Counted from the stretch's first letter, positions 1-9,006 are shown. The stretch is DNA of 64,000 nucleotides from Anaerolineales bacterium (GCA_016929095.1 JAFGJM010000056.1:21045-85044), one strand, 5' to 3'. A program made the numbers and translations. The notes: generated by a model from the sequence alone, not told the origin.

Positions 1-316
1 GGCAAGATGGATTGATTTGTCTTCATTTACCGCCTGGTGTAGAATTCAACAATCTATTTTAGTCAAAATCGCTATGTATATTTACTTGATATAAGCTATT
101 CTATAGTATCAAAAATTGAATAAATAATGCGGTCGCTTTTTTTTTATAATCTCTTTGACCTGCTGACTCCCCCTTTTCTGCCGGAAATTGGGAGAATGAG
201 CAGGCACCTGGCTTCATAGTACGTTTTGTGCAACTTCAACAAAATATATTTACCATCAGGAATTGTTTTTTTTCATAATATCAAGGATATTTCATAATTC
301 TCGGAGGACATATCAA
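1..316. other. Intergenic leader before the MFS gene
   Basis: No convincing gene in either strand. The stretch is AT-rich with runs of T around 130-140, and ends in the ribosome binding site TCGGAGGA (about 300-307) of the following transporter. It probably contains that gene's promoter, but no -35/-10 pair stands out. Confidence 0.5.
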
Positions 317-1528
317 ATGGAAGAAACCAGCTTTAAAGTGTACGGTTATCGATGGGTGGTATTGCTTGCCTTCATGTTCGTGGTCGCCATGAACCAACTG
401 GCATGGATCACCTTTGCCCCTATCACCAGCGCGGCTGCCAGTTTCTACGCTGTGGACGATTTGAGCATTGGGCTGCTATCGATGTGCTTCATGGTGGTAT
501 ATCTATTCATTTCATTCCCCGCCTCCTGGTGCATCGATACGTACGGTATCCGCGTGGCGGTGGGCATCGGCGCTGCACTCACCGGTGTATTTGGCTTACT
601 GCGCGGGATAGCCGCCGATAACTTCACCTGGGTGTTCATTGCGCAAATTGGGATCGCCATCGGGCAGCCTTTCATCTTGAACGCGGTGACCACCGTCGCA
701 GCGCGTTGGTTCCCTATCCGCGAGCGCGCCACAGCCGCCGGTTTGGGCTCGCTAGCCATGTACATCGGCATCGTTGGCGGTATGGCATTAACGCCCATTC
801 TCACCCTGGCGACCAGCATCAAGACCATGCTCACTGTCTACGGGTTTGTAGCATTGATCGCCGCGCTGGTTTTCTTCTTTACCGCCCGCGAGCGCCCGCC
901 ATCCCCTCCCTGCCCTCCTGGACAAGACGAGCGCTCTTTGGTATTGGATGGCTTCAAACAAATGATGCGCCAAGTTGATTTTCTGATTTTGCTCACCATC
1001 TTCTTTGTAGGTTTAGGCGCTTTTAATGCCGTAACCACCTGGATTGAGAATATCCTTAACCCTCGCGGTTTCTCCATCACCCAGGCGGGTAATGTAGGCG
1101 GATTGATGATCGTGGGCGGTATTGTGGGTGCGCTTACGCTGCCCACTCTCTCCGATCGTTACCGCAAACGCACCCCATTCATCATTCTGTCGTTAATCGG
1201 CGCCACATTGGGTATGGTCGGCGTGACCTATGCTTCCGGCTATGGCTTGCTGCTTGTTTCCGCCTTTGTATTGGGATTCTTCCTGCTGGCGGCTGGACCT
1301 ATTGGCTACCAGTATGCCGCGGAGATCACCTATCCCGCCCCAGAAGGCACTTCCAATGGCTTGTTGCTCTTGATGGGGCAAATTTCCGGTATCATTTTCA
1401 TCCTGGGCATGGACAGCCTGAAATCGCCTGAAACCGGCTCGATGACTGCCTCGATGGTGGTGTTGATTATTTTAATGGCTGTCACCGTGTTACTTTCCAC
1501 CCGGTTAAAAGACTCAATTAATAAATGA
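317..1528 (+). CDS. MFS transporter, FLVCR-like
   Basis: A 403-residue major facilitator superfamily permease with about 12 hydrophobic segments in two halves and a central hydrophilic loop rich in Pro/Arg/Glu (near residues 195-210). The first half has motifs I associate with the FLVCR branch (haem/choline-type exporters in animals): ITFAPIT near residue 33, QPFILN near 120 and a WFP-x-RERATA segment just after. I chose ATG 317 rather than the upstream in-frame codon at 263 because TCGGAGGA lies 9-10 bases ahead of it and the preceding 18 residues are atypical. It is followed by a hairpin terminator and is probably monocistronic. The substrate cannot be told from sequence; FLVCR resemblance is a subfamily hint only. 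Confidence 0.85.
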   Translation: MEETSFKVYGYRWVVLLAFMFVVAMNQLAWITFAPITSAAASFYAVDDLSIGLLSMCFMVVYLFISFPASWCIDTYGIRVAVGIGAALTGVFGLLRGIAADNFTWVFIAQIGIAIGQPFILNAVTTVAARWFPIRERATAAGLGSLAMYIGIVGGMALTPILTLATSIKTMLTVYGFVALIAALVFFFTARERPPSPPCPPGQDERSLVLDGFKQMMRQVDFLILLTIFFVGLGAFNAVTTWIENILNPRGFSITQAGNVGGLMIVGGIVGALTLPTLSDRYRKRTPFIILSLIGATLGMVGVTYASGYGLLLVSAFVLGFFLLAAGPIGYQYAAEITYPAPEGTSNGLLLLMGQISGIIFILGMDSLKSPETGSMTASMVVLIILMAVTVLLSTRLKDSINK

Positions 1529-1540
1529 CATCCCACCTTT

Positions 1541-1575
1541 GTAGCCGGGATCACCGATCCCGGCTACAACTTTTA
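1541..1575 (+). terminator. Hairpin terminator after MFS gene, member of a palindrome family
   Basis: Ten-base perfect arms, GTAGCCGGGA (1541-1550) and TCCCGGCTAC (1558-1567), are followed by AACTTTTAT. It lies 13 bases after the transporter stop. The core GGGATCnCCGATCCC recurs at 11519-11567 and 39469-39499, so this may be a repeat that serves as a terminator. Confidence 0.75.
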
Positions 1576-1738
1576 TAATATTCTTTTTCAATGTGAAAAA
1601 TGTCACTATCCGAATATAACATTTCGTCACTTGACGACTGGAGGGAGTTGAGATAACGTTAAACTAACCTGTTCAGGCAGTCAGGATCAATACTAGAATG
1701 AGCTTAGTCGGTTACATACACATTGCGCAAGCAATTTG

Positions 1739-1778
1739 ATGTGCGGGCCCCATACCGGGATGCCCGCATAATTTTTGT
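1739..1778 (+). promoter_or_regulatory. Hairpin plus T-run in the gdhA leader (possible attenuator)
   Basis: Arms TGCGGGC (1742-1748) and GCCCGCA (1762-1768) are followed by TAATTTTTG. The structure looks like an intrinsic terminator, yet it lies between the previous terminator and the gdhA start about 40 bases downstream. It could end a short leader transcript (attenuation) or be a second terminator for upstream transcription. I recognise no known riboswitch fold. Confidence 0.4.
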
Positions 1779-1815
1779 AAATTTATTTCTATTTGACCCT
1801 TAGGAGAAAAATTTG

Positions 1816-3099
1816 ATGGCAGAATTAAATGCATTCCAAATGGCTCAGGCGCAATTCGACCATGTCGCCAAGCAATTAAAACTCAATCCTGAAGTCTGTG
1901 AATTCTTGCGCTGGCCAATGCGCGAGTATTCCTTCCGCATTCCGGTGCGCATGGATGATGGTTCTTTGCGTATTTTCCAGGGCTTCCGCGTTCAACACAA
2001 CGATGCCCGCGGGCCAAACAAAGGCGGCCTTCGCTTTGCCGCCAACGAGACCTTCGACACCGTGCGTGCCCTGGCAACCTGGATGACCTGGAAATGTGCT
2101 GTCGCCGATATCCCCCTGGGCGGCGGTAAAGGCGGCATTATCGTAGATCCTTCCACCCTCTCCACCGGCGAAAAAGAACGTCTTTGCCGCGGCTGGGTAG
2201 ATGTGATGTGGAAAAATATCGGCATCCGCAACGATGTCCCCGCGCCGGATGTCGGCACCACTCCCCAGATGATGGGCTGGATGATGGATGAATATTCCAA
2301 ATTAGTGGGCGAATATACCCCCGGCGTTTTTACCGGCAAGCCGCTGGGCGGTGGCGGCTCACAAGGGAGAACTGAAGCTACCGGTTACGGCGTGATCTAC
2401 TGTGTCCGCGAAGCTATGAAACATCTCAAGATGGATTCCAAGAAATGCACCGCAGCGTTACAGGGCTTTGGCAATGTTGCTCAATATGCCTCCATCGGCT
2501 TTGTGGAAATGCTGGGCGGAAAAGTGGTCTGCGTGTCTTGCTGGGACCGCAAAGATAAAAAAGCCTACACTTACAGTAAAGCCGACGGAATTGACCCGCA
2601 CTTCCTGCTCTCCATCGTCGACCAATACGGCACCATCGATAAAGCCAAAGCCGAAAAAGCCGGCTACGCCATCGAAGACGGCGATGCCTGGATCAGCAAA
2701 GAAGTCGATGTGCTCATCCCGGCTGCCCTCGAAGGCCAGGTAAACGCCGAGAGCGTCAAGAAGATCTCATCTAAAGTTAAAATCGTGGCCGAAGGCGCCA
2801 ACGGGCCTTGCACCCCCGAAGCGGACGAATATTTCCAGAAGCACAAAATCTTCGATATCCCCGACTTCCTGTGCAATGCCGGCGGAGTAACCTGTTCGTA
2901 TTTCGAATCGGTTCAGAACGACGCCAACTTCTACTGGACCAAGAAAGAAACTCTTGAAAAACTGGATACCAAAATGACCTCTGCCTTCCAGGCTGTGTTG
3001 GAAATGTCCAAGAAAGAAAAAGTCTACATGCGTGATGCCGCTTACATGGTCGCTATCGACCGAGTGGTTAAAGCCATGCAATTGCGCGGCTGGGTTTAA
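1816..3099 (+). CDS. gdhA: Glutamate dehydrogenase
   Basis: A 427-residue hexameric-type glutamate dehydrogenase that interconverts glutamate with 2-oxoglutarate and ammonium in the cytoplasm. The N-terminal domain shows GPNKGGLRF (residues 66-74), TWKCAVADIP with the substrate lysine region (about 91-100) and LGGGKGG with the catalytic lysine near 105; PAPDVGT follows. The C-terminal Rossmann domain has QGFGNVA near residue 217. The ATG at 1816 is preceded by TAGGAGAAAA at proper spacing; the TTG one codon upstream is less likely. Length matches the family. It stands alone between a leader hairpin and a strong terminator. Coenzyme preference (NAD or NADP) is not assigned. Confidence 0.96.
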   Translation: MAELNAFQMAQAQFDHVAKQLKLNPEVCEFLRWPMREYSFRIPVRMDDGSLRIFQGFRVQHNDARGPNKGGLRFAANETFDTVRALATWMTWKCAVADIPLGGGKGGIIVDPSTLSTGEKERLCRGWVDVMWKNIGIRNDVPAPDVGTTPQMMGWMMDEYSKLVGEYTPGVFTGKPLGGGGSQGRTEATGYGVIYCVREAMKHLKMDSKKCTAALQGFGNVAQYASIGFVEMLGGKVVCVSCWDRKDKKAYTYSKADGIDPHFLLSIVDQYGTIDKAKAEKAGYAIEDGDAWISKEVDVLIPAALEGQVNAESVKKISSKVKIVAEGANGPCTPEADEYFQKHKIFDIPDFLCNAGGVTCSYFESVQNDANFYWTKKETLEKLDTKMTSAFQAVLEMSKKEKVYMRDAAYMVAIDRVVKAMQLRGWV

Positions 3100-3165
3100 T
3101 TTTTTATGGTGACAAATTTAGAATTGGGTTAACAACGCCGCTTCAATAAAAAATTCTATTTTGTA

Positions 3166-3198
3166 AACCCCACCCTTATCCATAGGGTGGGGTTTTGT
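3166..3198 (+). terminator. Intrinsic terminator after gdhA
   Basis: Perfect 11-base arms AACCCCACCCT (3166-3176) and AGGGTGGGGTT (3184-3194) with a 7-base loop, followed by TTGTT. With the preceding run of A-rich sequence it may also act for the convergent minus-strand gene that ends at 3244. Confidence 0.85.
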
Positions 3199-3243
3199 TA
3201 TTAAACTAATCATATATTTTATGGATATATTTAAGTGTGGGTA

Positions 3244-3696
3244 TTAACCCGCCACAAAGAATCCGCCTTCCAGATCTGCTTTGATGTCCTCCAATCGCTT
3301 GCGTAGTTGGCGTTCCAGGATCACCCGTATCAGCGGTTCAAAGTATTGCAGCAGTCCTTGATAATGAATCGTTTCAAGCTGGATTAATTTTGTCCCTTCC
3401 CCCTCCGGCAAGAATTGATAGGCTAGATGTCCATACATCCCTGCGCCATTAAAATCTTCTTCAAGATACTCGTGCGGCTCAAAACGTGTGATTTCAGAGT
3501 GTATCTCCCCCCGGTAGAACGGTAGCATCTGCACAACTTCACGGTAGCGAGTCCCCACACCGCAGGGTCCAGGCGTGGTTTTCTCCAGCGTCAAAACGGG
3601 AGAACCTTTCTCTTGAGGATACTCGTCTTTGTCTCTCAAAAATGCAAAAACATCTGCGGGGAGACGATTGATCGATACAGATAATTTAAATTCCAT
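3244..3696 (-). CDS. SRPBCC (START-like) family protein
   Basis: A 150-residue cytoplasmic protein with the pattern of the SRPBCC/polyketide-cyclase-like fold: an N-terminal strand FKLSVSINRLPADVFAFL with the hydrophobic helix that follows, central antiparallel strands (TRYREVVQMLPF, SEITRFEPHEYLEEDF) and a long C-terminal helix (LIRVILERQLRKRLEDIKADL). Such proteins bind hydrophobic ligands or act as cyclases or toxin chaperones; the ligand here is unknown. It is convergent with gdhA and has no operon partner. Confidence 0.7.
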   Translation of the reverse strand: MEFKLSVSINRLPADVFAFLRDKDEYPQEKGSPVLTLEKTTPGPCGVGTRYREVVQMLPFYRGEIHSEITRFEPHEYLEEDFNGAGMYGHLAYQFLPEGEGTKLIQLETIHYQGLLQYFEPLIRVILERQLRKRLEDIKADLEGGFFVAG

Positions 3697-3994
3697 GCAA
3701 TATTATACTTCTATGGGTTGCGTATGGATACCACGCATAAAGCCAGTTGAGTATATGAGTTTATTGAACAATGATTATTATCCCGAATGTAGCTACCCTA
3801 TATCGCAATTTTGCAAAGTTACGCGTCAAACTCCATGGTTGAGGAATTTGGGCGGCCAGCCCTCTCTAAATGGACTCACAATAATAGAGATCACCACTAA
3901 TGACCAATCCCTCCGTAGATAGGATTGCCACTATCAAAAATTGTCTTCGGTCTATTTGCGAGTTCACACTACACCATCTACTAACTGGAATTTT
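3697..3994. other. Gene-poor stretch
   Basis: No gene could be supported here. A 97-codon plus-strand reading frame (3629-3922) overlaps the SRPBCC gene in antisense and has no domain-like composition, so I leave it out. The stretch is AT-rich and borders a decayed methyltransferase gene. Confidence 0.5.
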
Positions 3995-4457
3995 TCACCA
4001 GATCGAATACTCATTACCCAGGCAATCAGTTACTGATAAAAATAATCCCGAAGGAAATAATAGATCATAGAGTCTATTTAATACTGTATCAATATTTTTA
4101 ATAAAATCGAGAATGTTGAACGCAAACACAATATCGAATTTCATTTTGTCAAATCGATTTTCAAATAAATCATTAGCCTCAAATACAATATTATCAATAT
4201 TTTTTAGTTCAGCTTAGCTTTTTCCAAATTCAATCATGTTTTTTGAAATATCGATGGCCAAAATGCTTTTTACATATTGCGCAAGTTCAATTGTAATAAT
4301 TCCCGTTCCACATCCAAAATCAAGAACAGAATATTCCGGTTTCAAGTAGTGTTTAATGATATCAACTGTGTCTTCATATGTCTTCGCATATTTTTTTTAA
4401 CGATTGCTTATCATAATTTTTCGCAATTTTGTCCTAAAATGATGCGGTATATCCCAT
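3995..4457 (-). pseudogene. Decayed SAM-dependent class I methyltransferase
   Basis: Reading the minus strand through its lesions gives a recognisable methyltransferase: motif I VLDFGCGTG followed by ITIELAQYV, then the post-I acidic strand LAIDISKNMIEF, and later FDIVFAFNILDF (motif IV region) and LLFPSGLFLSVTD. Lesions visible: an in-frame TAG at 4434-4436 shortly after a plausible ATG at 4457, a frameshift at an eight-A run (about 4391-4398), an in-frame TAA at 4214-4216, and a stop at 3995 before the usual C-terminus. Base composition is clearly more AT-rich than the neighbouring genes, which suggests past acquisition. Function is presumably lost. None of the pieces is long enough to be called as a gene. 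Confidence 0.8.
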
Positions 4458-4555
4458 CTTGAATAATTCCTTATTAAGGTTGATACACTATATATATATA
4501 TAAAACTTCATCGGATATTTTTCCTAATTAAATAATGGTTGCTTTTTATAATTCG

Positions 4556-5278
4556 TTATCCTCGCCATGCGTTCATCGCACACCTAAAGTTACGAGAGCA
4601 TTTTGTGTGAGCCGTGCATAAAATCGAAATATTCTCAAGAGAAGCTAATTTCCTGACAGATAGTTTTGCGGATTCATGATCCATATTCCAGGTGCGATAG
4701 AAAGGTTCTATCCGTCCATCCTTTAATACCAGCGCATCCCCACCACATAGTATCTCGCCATTTATTAAATATGCCATGTGACCAGGCGTATGCCCAGGAG
4801 TAGAAATAGCCTGAACTGTTACCGAGCTAACATTGATGACTTCTCCATCATCAAGAAGACTATATGGTCTGGATATCTCCACTGGGTTTGAAAAGATAAA
4901 CCTTCTGGCAGTGCTTCCGTCAATCATCCGCTTTTCATCTTTGCCCATGAAAATCTTCGCCTTTTGAAACCATTCCGTCTTGCTATCTTTATCAATTCCC
5001 CCCGCATGATCCATGTCCGTATGCGTAAGAAACAGATGCGTTATGGATGCAGGGTCTATACCGACATTCGCAAATTCGGTATTGAGATAATCATTGTTTA
5101 TGTATCCTGCATCAATGCAAAGGGTGCTTTCATCATCTGAATAGATGAATAGATTGATGTCCCTATCTCGGATGACATAAAGCCTATCGGTTATTTGTTC
5201 TGTTTCTTGAGGGTAGAATAAGTCACTGCCCATCTTTGACCAGAAGCCCCCCCATACGCTGATGAAATTAAATCTCAT
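4556..5278 (-). CDS. Metallo-beta-lactamase-fold hydrolase
   Basis: A 240-residue MBL-fold protein. The metal-binding signature appears as HTDMDHAGG (residues 86-94), a variant of HxHxDH in which the second histidine is Asp; further ligands are likely in STPGHTPGH (about 168) and the C-terminal TAHT. The fold start, NLFIYSDDESTLCIDAGY, is typical. Family members include glyoxalase II-like thioesterases and lactonases; no substrate can be named. The ATG at 5278 follows AGAGGTG with good spacing and is preferred over the GTG nine bases upstream. It is separated by about 140 bases from the next minus-strand gene. Confidence 0.85.
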   Translation of the reverse strand: MRFNFISVWGGFWSKMGSDLFYPQETEQITDRLYVIRDRDINLFIYSDDESTLCIDAGYINNDYLNTEFANVGIDPASITHLFLTHTDMDHAGGIDKDSKTEWFQKAKIFMGKDEKRMIDGSTARRFIFSNPVEISRPYSLLDDGEVINVSSVTVQAISTPGHTPGHMAYLINGEILCGGDALVLKDGRIEPFYRTWNMDHESAKLSVRKLASLENISILCTAHTKCSRNFRCAMNAWRG

Positions 5279-5418
5279 AAAAATCACCTCTATGCCTTAT
5301 GAAACAAAGCTGAATACGATTGAACCATCCAACAATCGGGATACAGCAGCGCGGCGGTTGAAACGATGCCCCTCACAATTACCAGAAAACCATAACCCGT
5401 AATGGCATTCTGGATGTT

Positions 5419-6690
5419 CTACTTGCTCACCGAAAGGTGGTGTCTCTCTCCACGGGTTCTTTTTACCATCCGCCTCAGGTGTTCTCTCCCTGCATCGGTA
5501 ATATGCAATGGTTCAGTATCTGTCAGCCATTCGCCTTCGAACAACTCTTGCAAACTTTGATCAATTAACTCACTGGTATCACTTTGCCGATCTATTCCAA
5601 ATCCCCGTAATGCCGGGTTATCGCTAAAATCAAAAGCCTGATGAGCCCGTGCCCTCAATTCATCCCGTGTGACAACTTTATCGTTTTCAACCAGGAAGAG
5701 CATCCAATCACGAAGCTGCGTCTGTCGGAACTGCTCATACCGCTCGATCAACCCCATTTTATAATGGGCAAGGTCTACATCCCCTTCTTGTAAGGAACGA
5801 ACAGTCTCGACACCTAACTCAATTGCGCTTTTGAGAATCAGGATCGCCACAACTAATCCTACCAGCGTATCCAGAAGGCTGAAGCGGAGCAAGGAGGCAA
5901 TCAACCCGGCAGTAACCCCGACTGCAACGATCACGTGGTTGCGCGAGTCGACCGATTGGGTGATAAGCGCCACACAGCCACTACGCAGACCAATATAGCG
6001 CTGATACGCCCATAATGCCAGACAAACCAGCCCGGAGAGGGCTGCTGCCAGGAAAGCGAACCAGTTCACCTCTGGCTTTAAGGGATCGAAGAAACGTCGT
6101 ACCGCTTCGTAAAATGTGATGCCCCCGGTGCCTAACATCAGCAACACAAGTACGATGTTAACCATTCGTTCCTTGTTGAAGCGGATTCCAGCGTAGACCA
6201 GCAAGCTGGCAAATCCGTCAAGAAGCGTGTCAGCAGCATCGTTGATCAGCCCTACGCTGCCCGAAAGTAAGCCTGCAGGAAGTTTGAGTGCCGCCATACC
6301 CAGGTGCACACCAAGTGAAACCTGAGAAACTGTTTGTGGTCGCTCGAGCTTGCGTAAGAACTTCCCTACTTTACGTAAACCTGTCAGTCTCTCTTCGGCT
6401 TTTTCGTGTCCGAAGTTAGTCAGTGCATATTGTTCCCCTTGGAGTTCTACCCAGCCTGCTTCCTTCATCTTCTCAAGATCGGAAAGCAATTCCTTGGTTA
6501 GATCGCCATGGTTAATGGATTCCTGATCGAAAAGCTCTACGAAGAAACCAAAGCGACGGGGGAAAGCGATGAATTGCTTCTCGATATCCGCGACTGTCCT
6601 TGGACCATCTGACAGACAAATAGCGATCATATCGCTGTTATCACGATTTTCTCGCCGATGGTGTCGTCTTGTTTTATTGTGTACAATCAT
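5419..6690 (-). CDS. CDF-like cation efflux membrane protein with winged-helix ends
   Basis: A 423-residue protein of three parts. Residues about 18-105 resemble a winged-helix domain (VADIEKQF, LLSDLEKMKEAGWVEL, YALTNFGHEKAEERL). The middle, about 125-300, resembles the membrane core of cation diffusion facilitators: LINDAADTLLDGFASL fits the metal-site helix (ND-x-AD-x-x-x-D), and a later helix has DSRNHVIVAVGV. The C-terminal part, about 325-420, again looks like a winged helix (VVTRDELRARAH, LFEGEWLTDTEPLHITDAGREHL) instead of the usual CDF cytoplasmic domain. This suggests a metal transporter or sensor carrying its own nucleic-acid-binding-like modules. Start ATG 6690 has AGGGGA upstream. 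Confidence 0.75.
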   Translation of the reverse strand: MIVHNKTRRHHRRENRDNSDMIAICLSDGPRTVADIEKQFIAFPRRFGFFVELFDQESINHGDLTKELLSDLEKMKEAGWVELQGEQYALTNFGHEKAEERLTGLRKVGKFLRKLERPQTVSQVSLGVHLGMAALKLPAGLLSGSVGLINDAADTLLDGFASLLVYAGIRFNKERMVNIVLVLLMLGTGGITFYEAVRRFFDPLKPEVNWFAFLAAALSGLVCLALWAYQRYIGLRSGCVALITQSVDSRNHVIVAVGVTAGLIASLLRFSLLDTLVGLVVAILILKSAIELGVETVRSLQEGDVDLAHYKMGLIERYEQFRQTQLRDWMLFLVENDKVVTRDELRARAHQAFDFSDNPALRGFGIDRQSDTSELIDQSLQELFEGEWLTDTEPLHITDAGREHLRRMVKRTRGERHHLSVSK

Positions 6691-6867
6691 TCAGCGATCC
6701 CCTTCTCTCTATCAGGATACGTTAACCTCCACCGCCAAACAATTTATGATACCTGCCGTAATTGGATACGAACCAGACATCTGATAATATACCACACCGG
6801 CCAGAGAAACCGACTTTACCGTAACCGGATGGTAGTGAATCTGTTATATATGTGTTTGATTGGTGCT

Positions 6868-7512
6868 TTATTGTTGTTTTTCAAAAACCAGTGAATAGGC
6901 GAAGAAATTGCCCAACCGCTTTTTTAGACGAAATCCAGCCGAACCGGCAATACGAATAAGCGTCTTTGCAAGTGGATAATCCGGATCGGTGAATAACTCG
7001 CTGAATGCCAACAAGCCAGAAGGGGAAAGCACGCGATGAAATTCTCGCATGGCTCTCTGCGGTTCAGGAATCTCACTGATCACTGTGATCATGTAAACCG
7101 CATCAAACTGGCTGTCTTCGAATGGTAGATTATATACATTTGCCGTCTTTGCCTCAATGTTCGTGACCCCTTCATCGCTTGCTCGTTTAGTGACACGCTC
7201 GATCATCTTGGGTTCGATATCTATTGCTATAACCTTGCCCGATGACACTACTCTCCGGGCAGTTTCAATGGTATACCGGCCATTTCCGGGACCAACTTCC
7301 AAAACGGTCATACCCGGCTCAATATTATGCCGGAGGGGCGTTTCGCCTGGGGGTTGGATTTTGCGCCGGAGCGGGTTGTCAATCATATTCGCCATGAATT
7401 GTGGCATGGGGAATTTGTAAAAATACCGAACAATTCTCACGATCGTATGCAGAATAACAGCCAACAAAGGAATACCCAGGATGATCGAGATGAGAATTAA
7501 TAGCACTGACAT
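6868..7512 (-). CDS. Membrane-anchored class I SAM methyltransferase
   Basis: A 214-residue protein with an N-terminal hydrophobic helix (about residues 3-28), then a Rossmann methyltransferase domain: motif I VLEVGPGNGRYT (about 71-82), post-I VIAIDIEPKMIERV, motif II region NVYNLPFEDSQFDAVYMI and motif III FHRVLSPSGLLAFSE. This resembles the UbiE/Methyltransf_11 group. The substrate is unknown. The next gene upstream on the same strand is an isoprenylcysteine-type membrane methyltransferase, so both may modify lipids or quinone-like molecules; that is inference. Confidence 0.8.
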   Translation of the reverse strand: MSVLLILISIILGIPLLAVILHTIVRIVRYFYKFPMPQFMANMIDNPLRRKIQPPGETPLRHNIEPGMTVLEVGPGNGRYTIETARRVVSSGKVIAIDIEPKMIERVTKRASDEGVTNIEAKTANVYNLPFEDSQFDAVYMITVISEIPEPQRAMREFHRVLSPSGLLAFSELFTDPDYPLAKTLIRIAGSAGFRLKKRLGNFFAYSLVFEKQQ

Positions 7513-7650
7513 AGAATGATTTTCTTTCTTCTATTGCCACAAAACGGCTTCTGGCTGCGATAGATTGAGCGGTGCGCACCCAACTCTCCGACAGGGGTGT
7601 AAGTGAGTTGATCGCTTAATTATTAGATTTCCCTGACAGACGATCGCTTT

Positions 7651-8298
7651 TCACCTGCGAAAAAGTTTTGGGAAGAACTGCCCAACTTTCCGCTGGTATT
7701 GCCGGTACTCTTCGCCAAACAACGCTTCCAATTGTATTTCTTCAGCGTTCGCGGTGGGTGTCATCCCTATCACCACACACAGAGTAAGTAAAAGCGGCCA
7801 AAGTGTCGCCAGTGTCAAACTTAAGCCTACCAGGATCACCATATAGGAGACATAGTACGGATGACGCACGATTCCCAGCGGACCACCCTGCACCAATCTG
7901 TGATCGGTTTGGACGCCGGATGTTGAAGGTCTCAAGTATCTTCCGGCATAGCCAATTGCCCAGGCAAAAAACAGCGAGCCAATATATAAAATCACCAATC
8001 CCGCAATTTGTGCGATGGATGTCGCCAAAAACGAACAGACCAGGAAATCAAGCGTGGTGAAATAACGATCCAAGGCATGTAATACGATCCCGCTCAACCA
8101 GAATAGCCAGATGCCAAAGTAACCAATCGCCACCAAAGTTAAGTAGAGCTTGTTGTAGCCAATATAACTCTTGCCAGAACTACTCTTTTCCTGCCTGCCA
8201 TATGTGAACCAATACGAGATACTGACGAATAGAAGCGCCACCAGAGGTAATGAAAGCAAAACCGCCATAAGTCTTTGTGGTAATAGATCAACTTCCAT
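7651..8298 (-). CDS. Isoprenylcysteine carboxyl methyltransferase (ICMT)-like membrane protein
   Basis: A 215-residue polytopic membrane protein with about five hydrophobic segments. The C-terminal half has the ICMT/PEMT family signature: GPLGIVRHPYYVSYM (about 137-151), which binds SAM in related enzymes, and the conserved tail EEIQLEALFGEEYRQYQRKVG. Bacterial members methylate unknown small molecules or lipids. It starts the minus-strand pair with the methyltransferase at 6868-7512, about 140 bases downstream. Confidence 0.8.
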   Translation of the reverse strand: MEVDLLPQRLMAVLLSLPLVALLFVSISYWFTYGRQEKSSSGKSYIGYNKLYLTLVAIGYFGIWLFWLSGIVLHALDRYFTTLDFLVCSFLATSIAQIAGLVILYIGSLFFAWAIGYAGRYLRPSTSGVQTDHRLVQGGPLGIVRHPYYVSYMVILVGLSLTLATLWPLLLTLCVVIGMTPTANAEEIQLEALFGEEYRQYQRKVGQFFPKLFRR

Positions 8299-8458
8299 AG
8301 CACTAAAGCCGCCTATCTTTGAATTTTATCGAACGCCATTATGCTGTGATTTCGCCGAATAATCAACGATCATTATTTTATTATAAAATTATCCCCTTCC
8401 CAACCCTCCCTATAACATGAACGGGGAGAGTGTTTATTGGATCTACCGCATCATATCC

Positions 8459-8595
8459 CCTGGGGTTGTCTAAAAATTAACAAGTGTCATGTTGCACGAA
8501 GTGTGCTTCACGGAGCGAAGCGAAATATCGATACCGATAATGGAAAGACTCTTCACTTTACTCAGAGTGCAGCCTTCCTCTGGAACAACCCCAGG
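8459..8595. repeat. MITE-like element, copy 1 (about 137 bp)
   Basis: The ends are inverted: CCTGGGGTTGT (8459-8469) and ACAACCCCAGG (8585-8595). The interior holds a segment starting TGTCATGTTGCACGAAGTGTG near 8487 that recurs, inverted, in the element at 62731-62868 with only a few changes. There is no coding capacity. The size, terminal repeats and second copy fit a non-autonomous miniature element. No clear target duplication was seen. Confidence 0.7.
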
Positions 8596-8636
8596 GATTG
8601 AGAGTGGGTTTATATAGTTAATTGTACGAATATCAT

Positions 8637-8927
8637 TCACCGGATAGTGAGCGGCAAGAATATGGCGTATGGAGAAGGCTCATTTGCCAGTACGCCGCCC
8701 CAGAAACCGCCGTTGAGCTGGTAGCCTGCGCCAGTGAGCAGCGGACCGGCATCCGGCTGACCGATGGCGCCGCGCAGGCTGTAGCCCGCGCCGCTGCTGG
8801 TACCCCCGCCGCTATCGGTGGTCCACCAGGGAAGATCATAGCCAGCCTCACCGGCAGCCAGGGCAACGCCGGAAACCAATACCACCAGTAATAGCACTGC
8901 GCCTAAGATTAAGGATTTATGTTTCAT
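8637..8927 (-). CDS. Small secreted protein with C-terminal PLxxR tail
   Basis: A 96-residue exported protein: a signal peptide (KSLILGAVLLLVVLVSG, cleavage after ALA), then a mature part GEAGYDLPWWTTDSGGG..., built of short Gly/Ser-rich strands (SSGAGYSL, IGQPDAG, GAGYQLNGGFWGG), ending in IFLPLTIR. The 16267-16539 gene is a close paralogue. ATG 8927 is chosen because GAGG lies seven bases ahead. It follows the beta-helix gene by 79 bases on the same strand and may be cotranscribed. The Gly-Tyr-Leu-Gly-x-Ile-Gly-Gln-Pro-Asp motif is one I know only as an uncharacterised element of secreted proteins. Function unknown. Confidence 0.75.
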   Translation of the reverse strand: MKHKSLILGAVLLLVVLVSGVALAAGEAGYDLPWWTTDSGGGTSSGAGYSLRGAIGQPDAGPLLTGAGYQLNGGFWGGVLANEPSPYAIFLPLTIR

Positions 8928-9006
8928 CGGTGACCTCATTTACTCACCTGCAACAAGACTAAATCCGGCATGAGAATCAATATCTTTGTCTTCATTTCGC
9001 GCCTCC

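Noticed and set aside
3629..3922. Plus-strand 97-codon frame overlapping the SRPBCC gene
   Set aside because: Antisense to a supported gene, with atypical composition.
5276..5287. GTG start for the MBL hydrolase
   Set aside because: The ATG three codons later has a better-placed Shine-Dalgarno.
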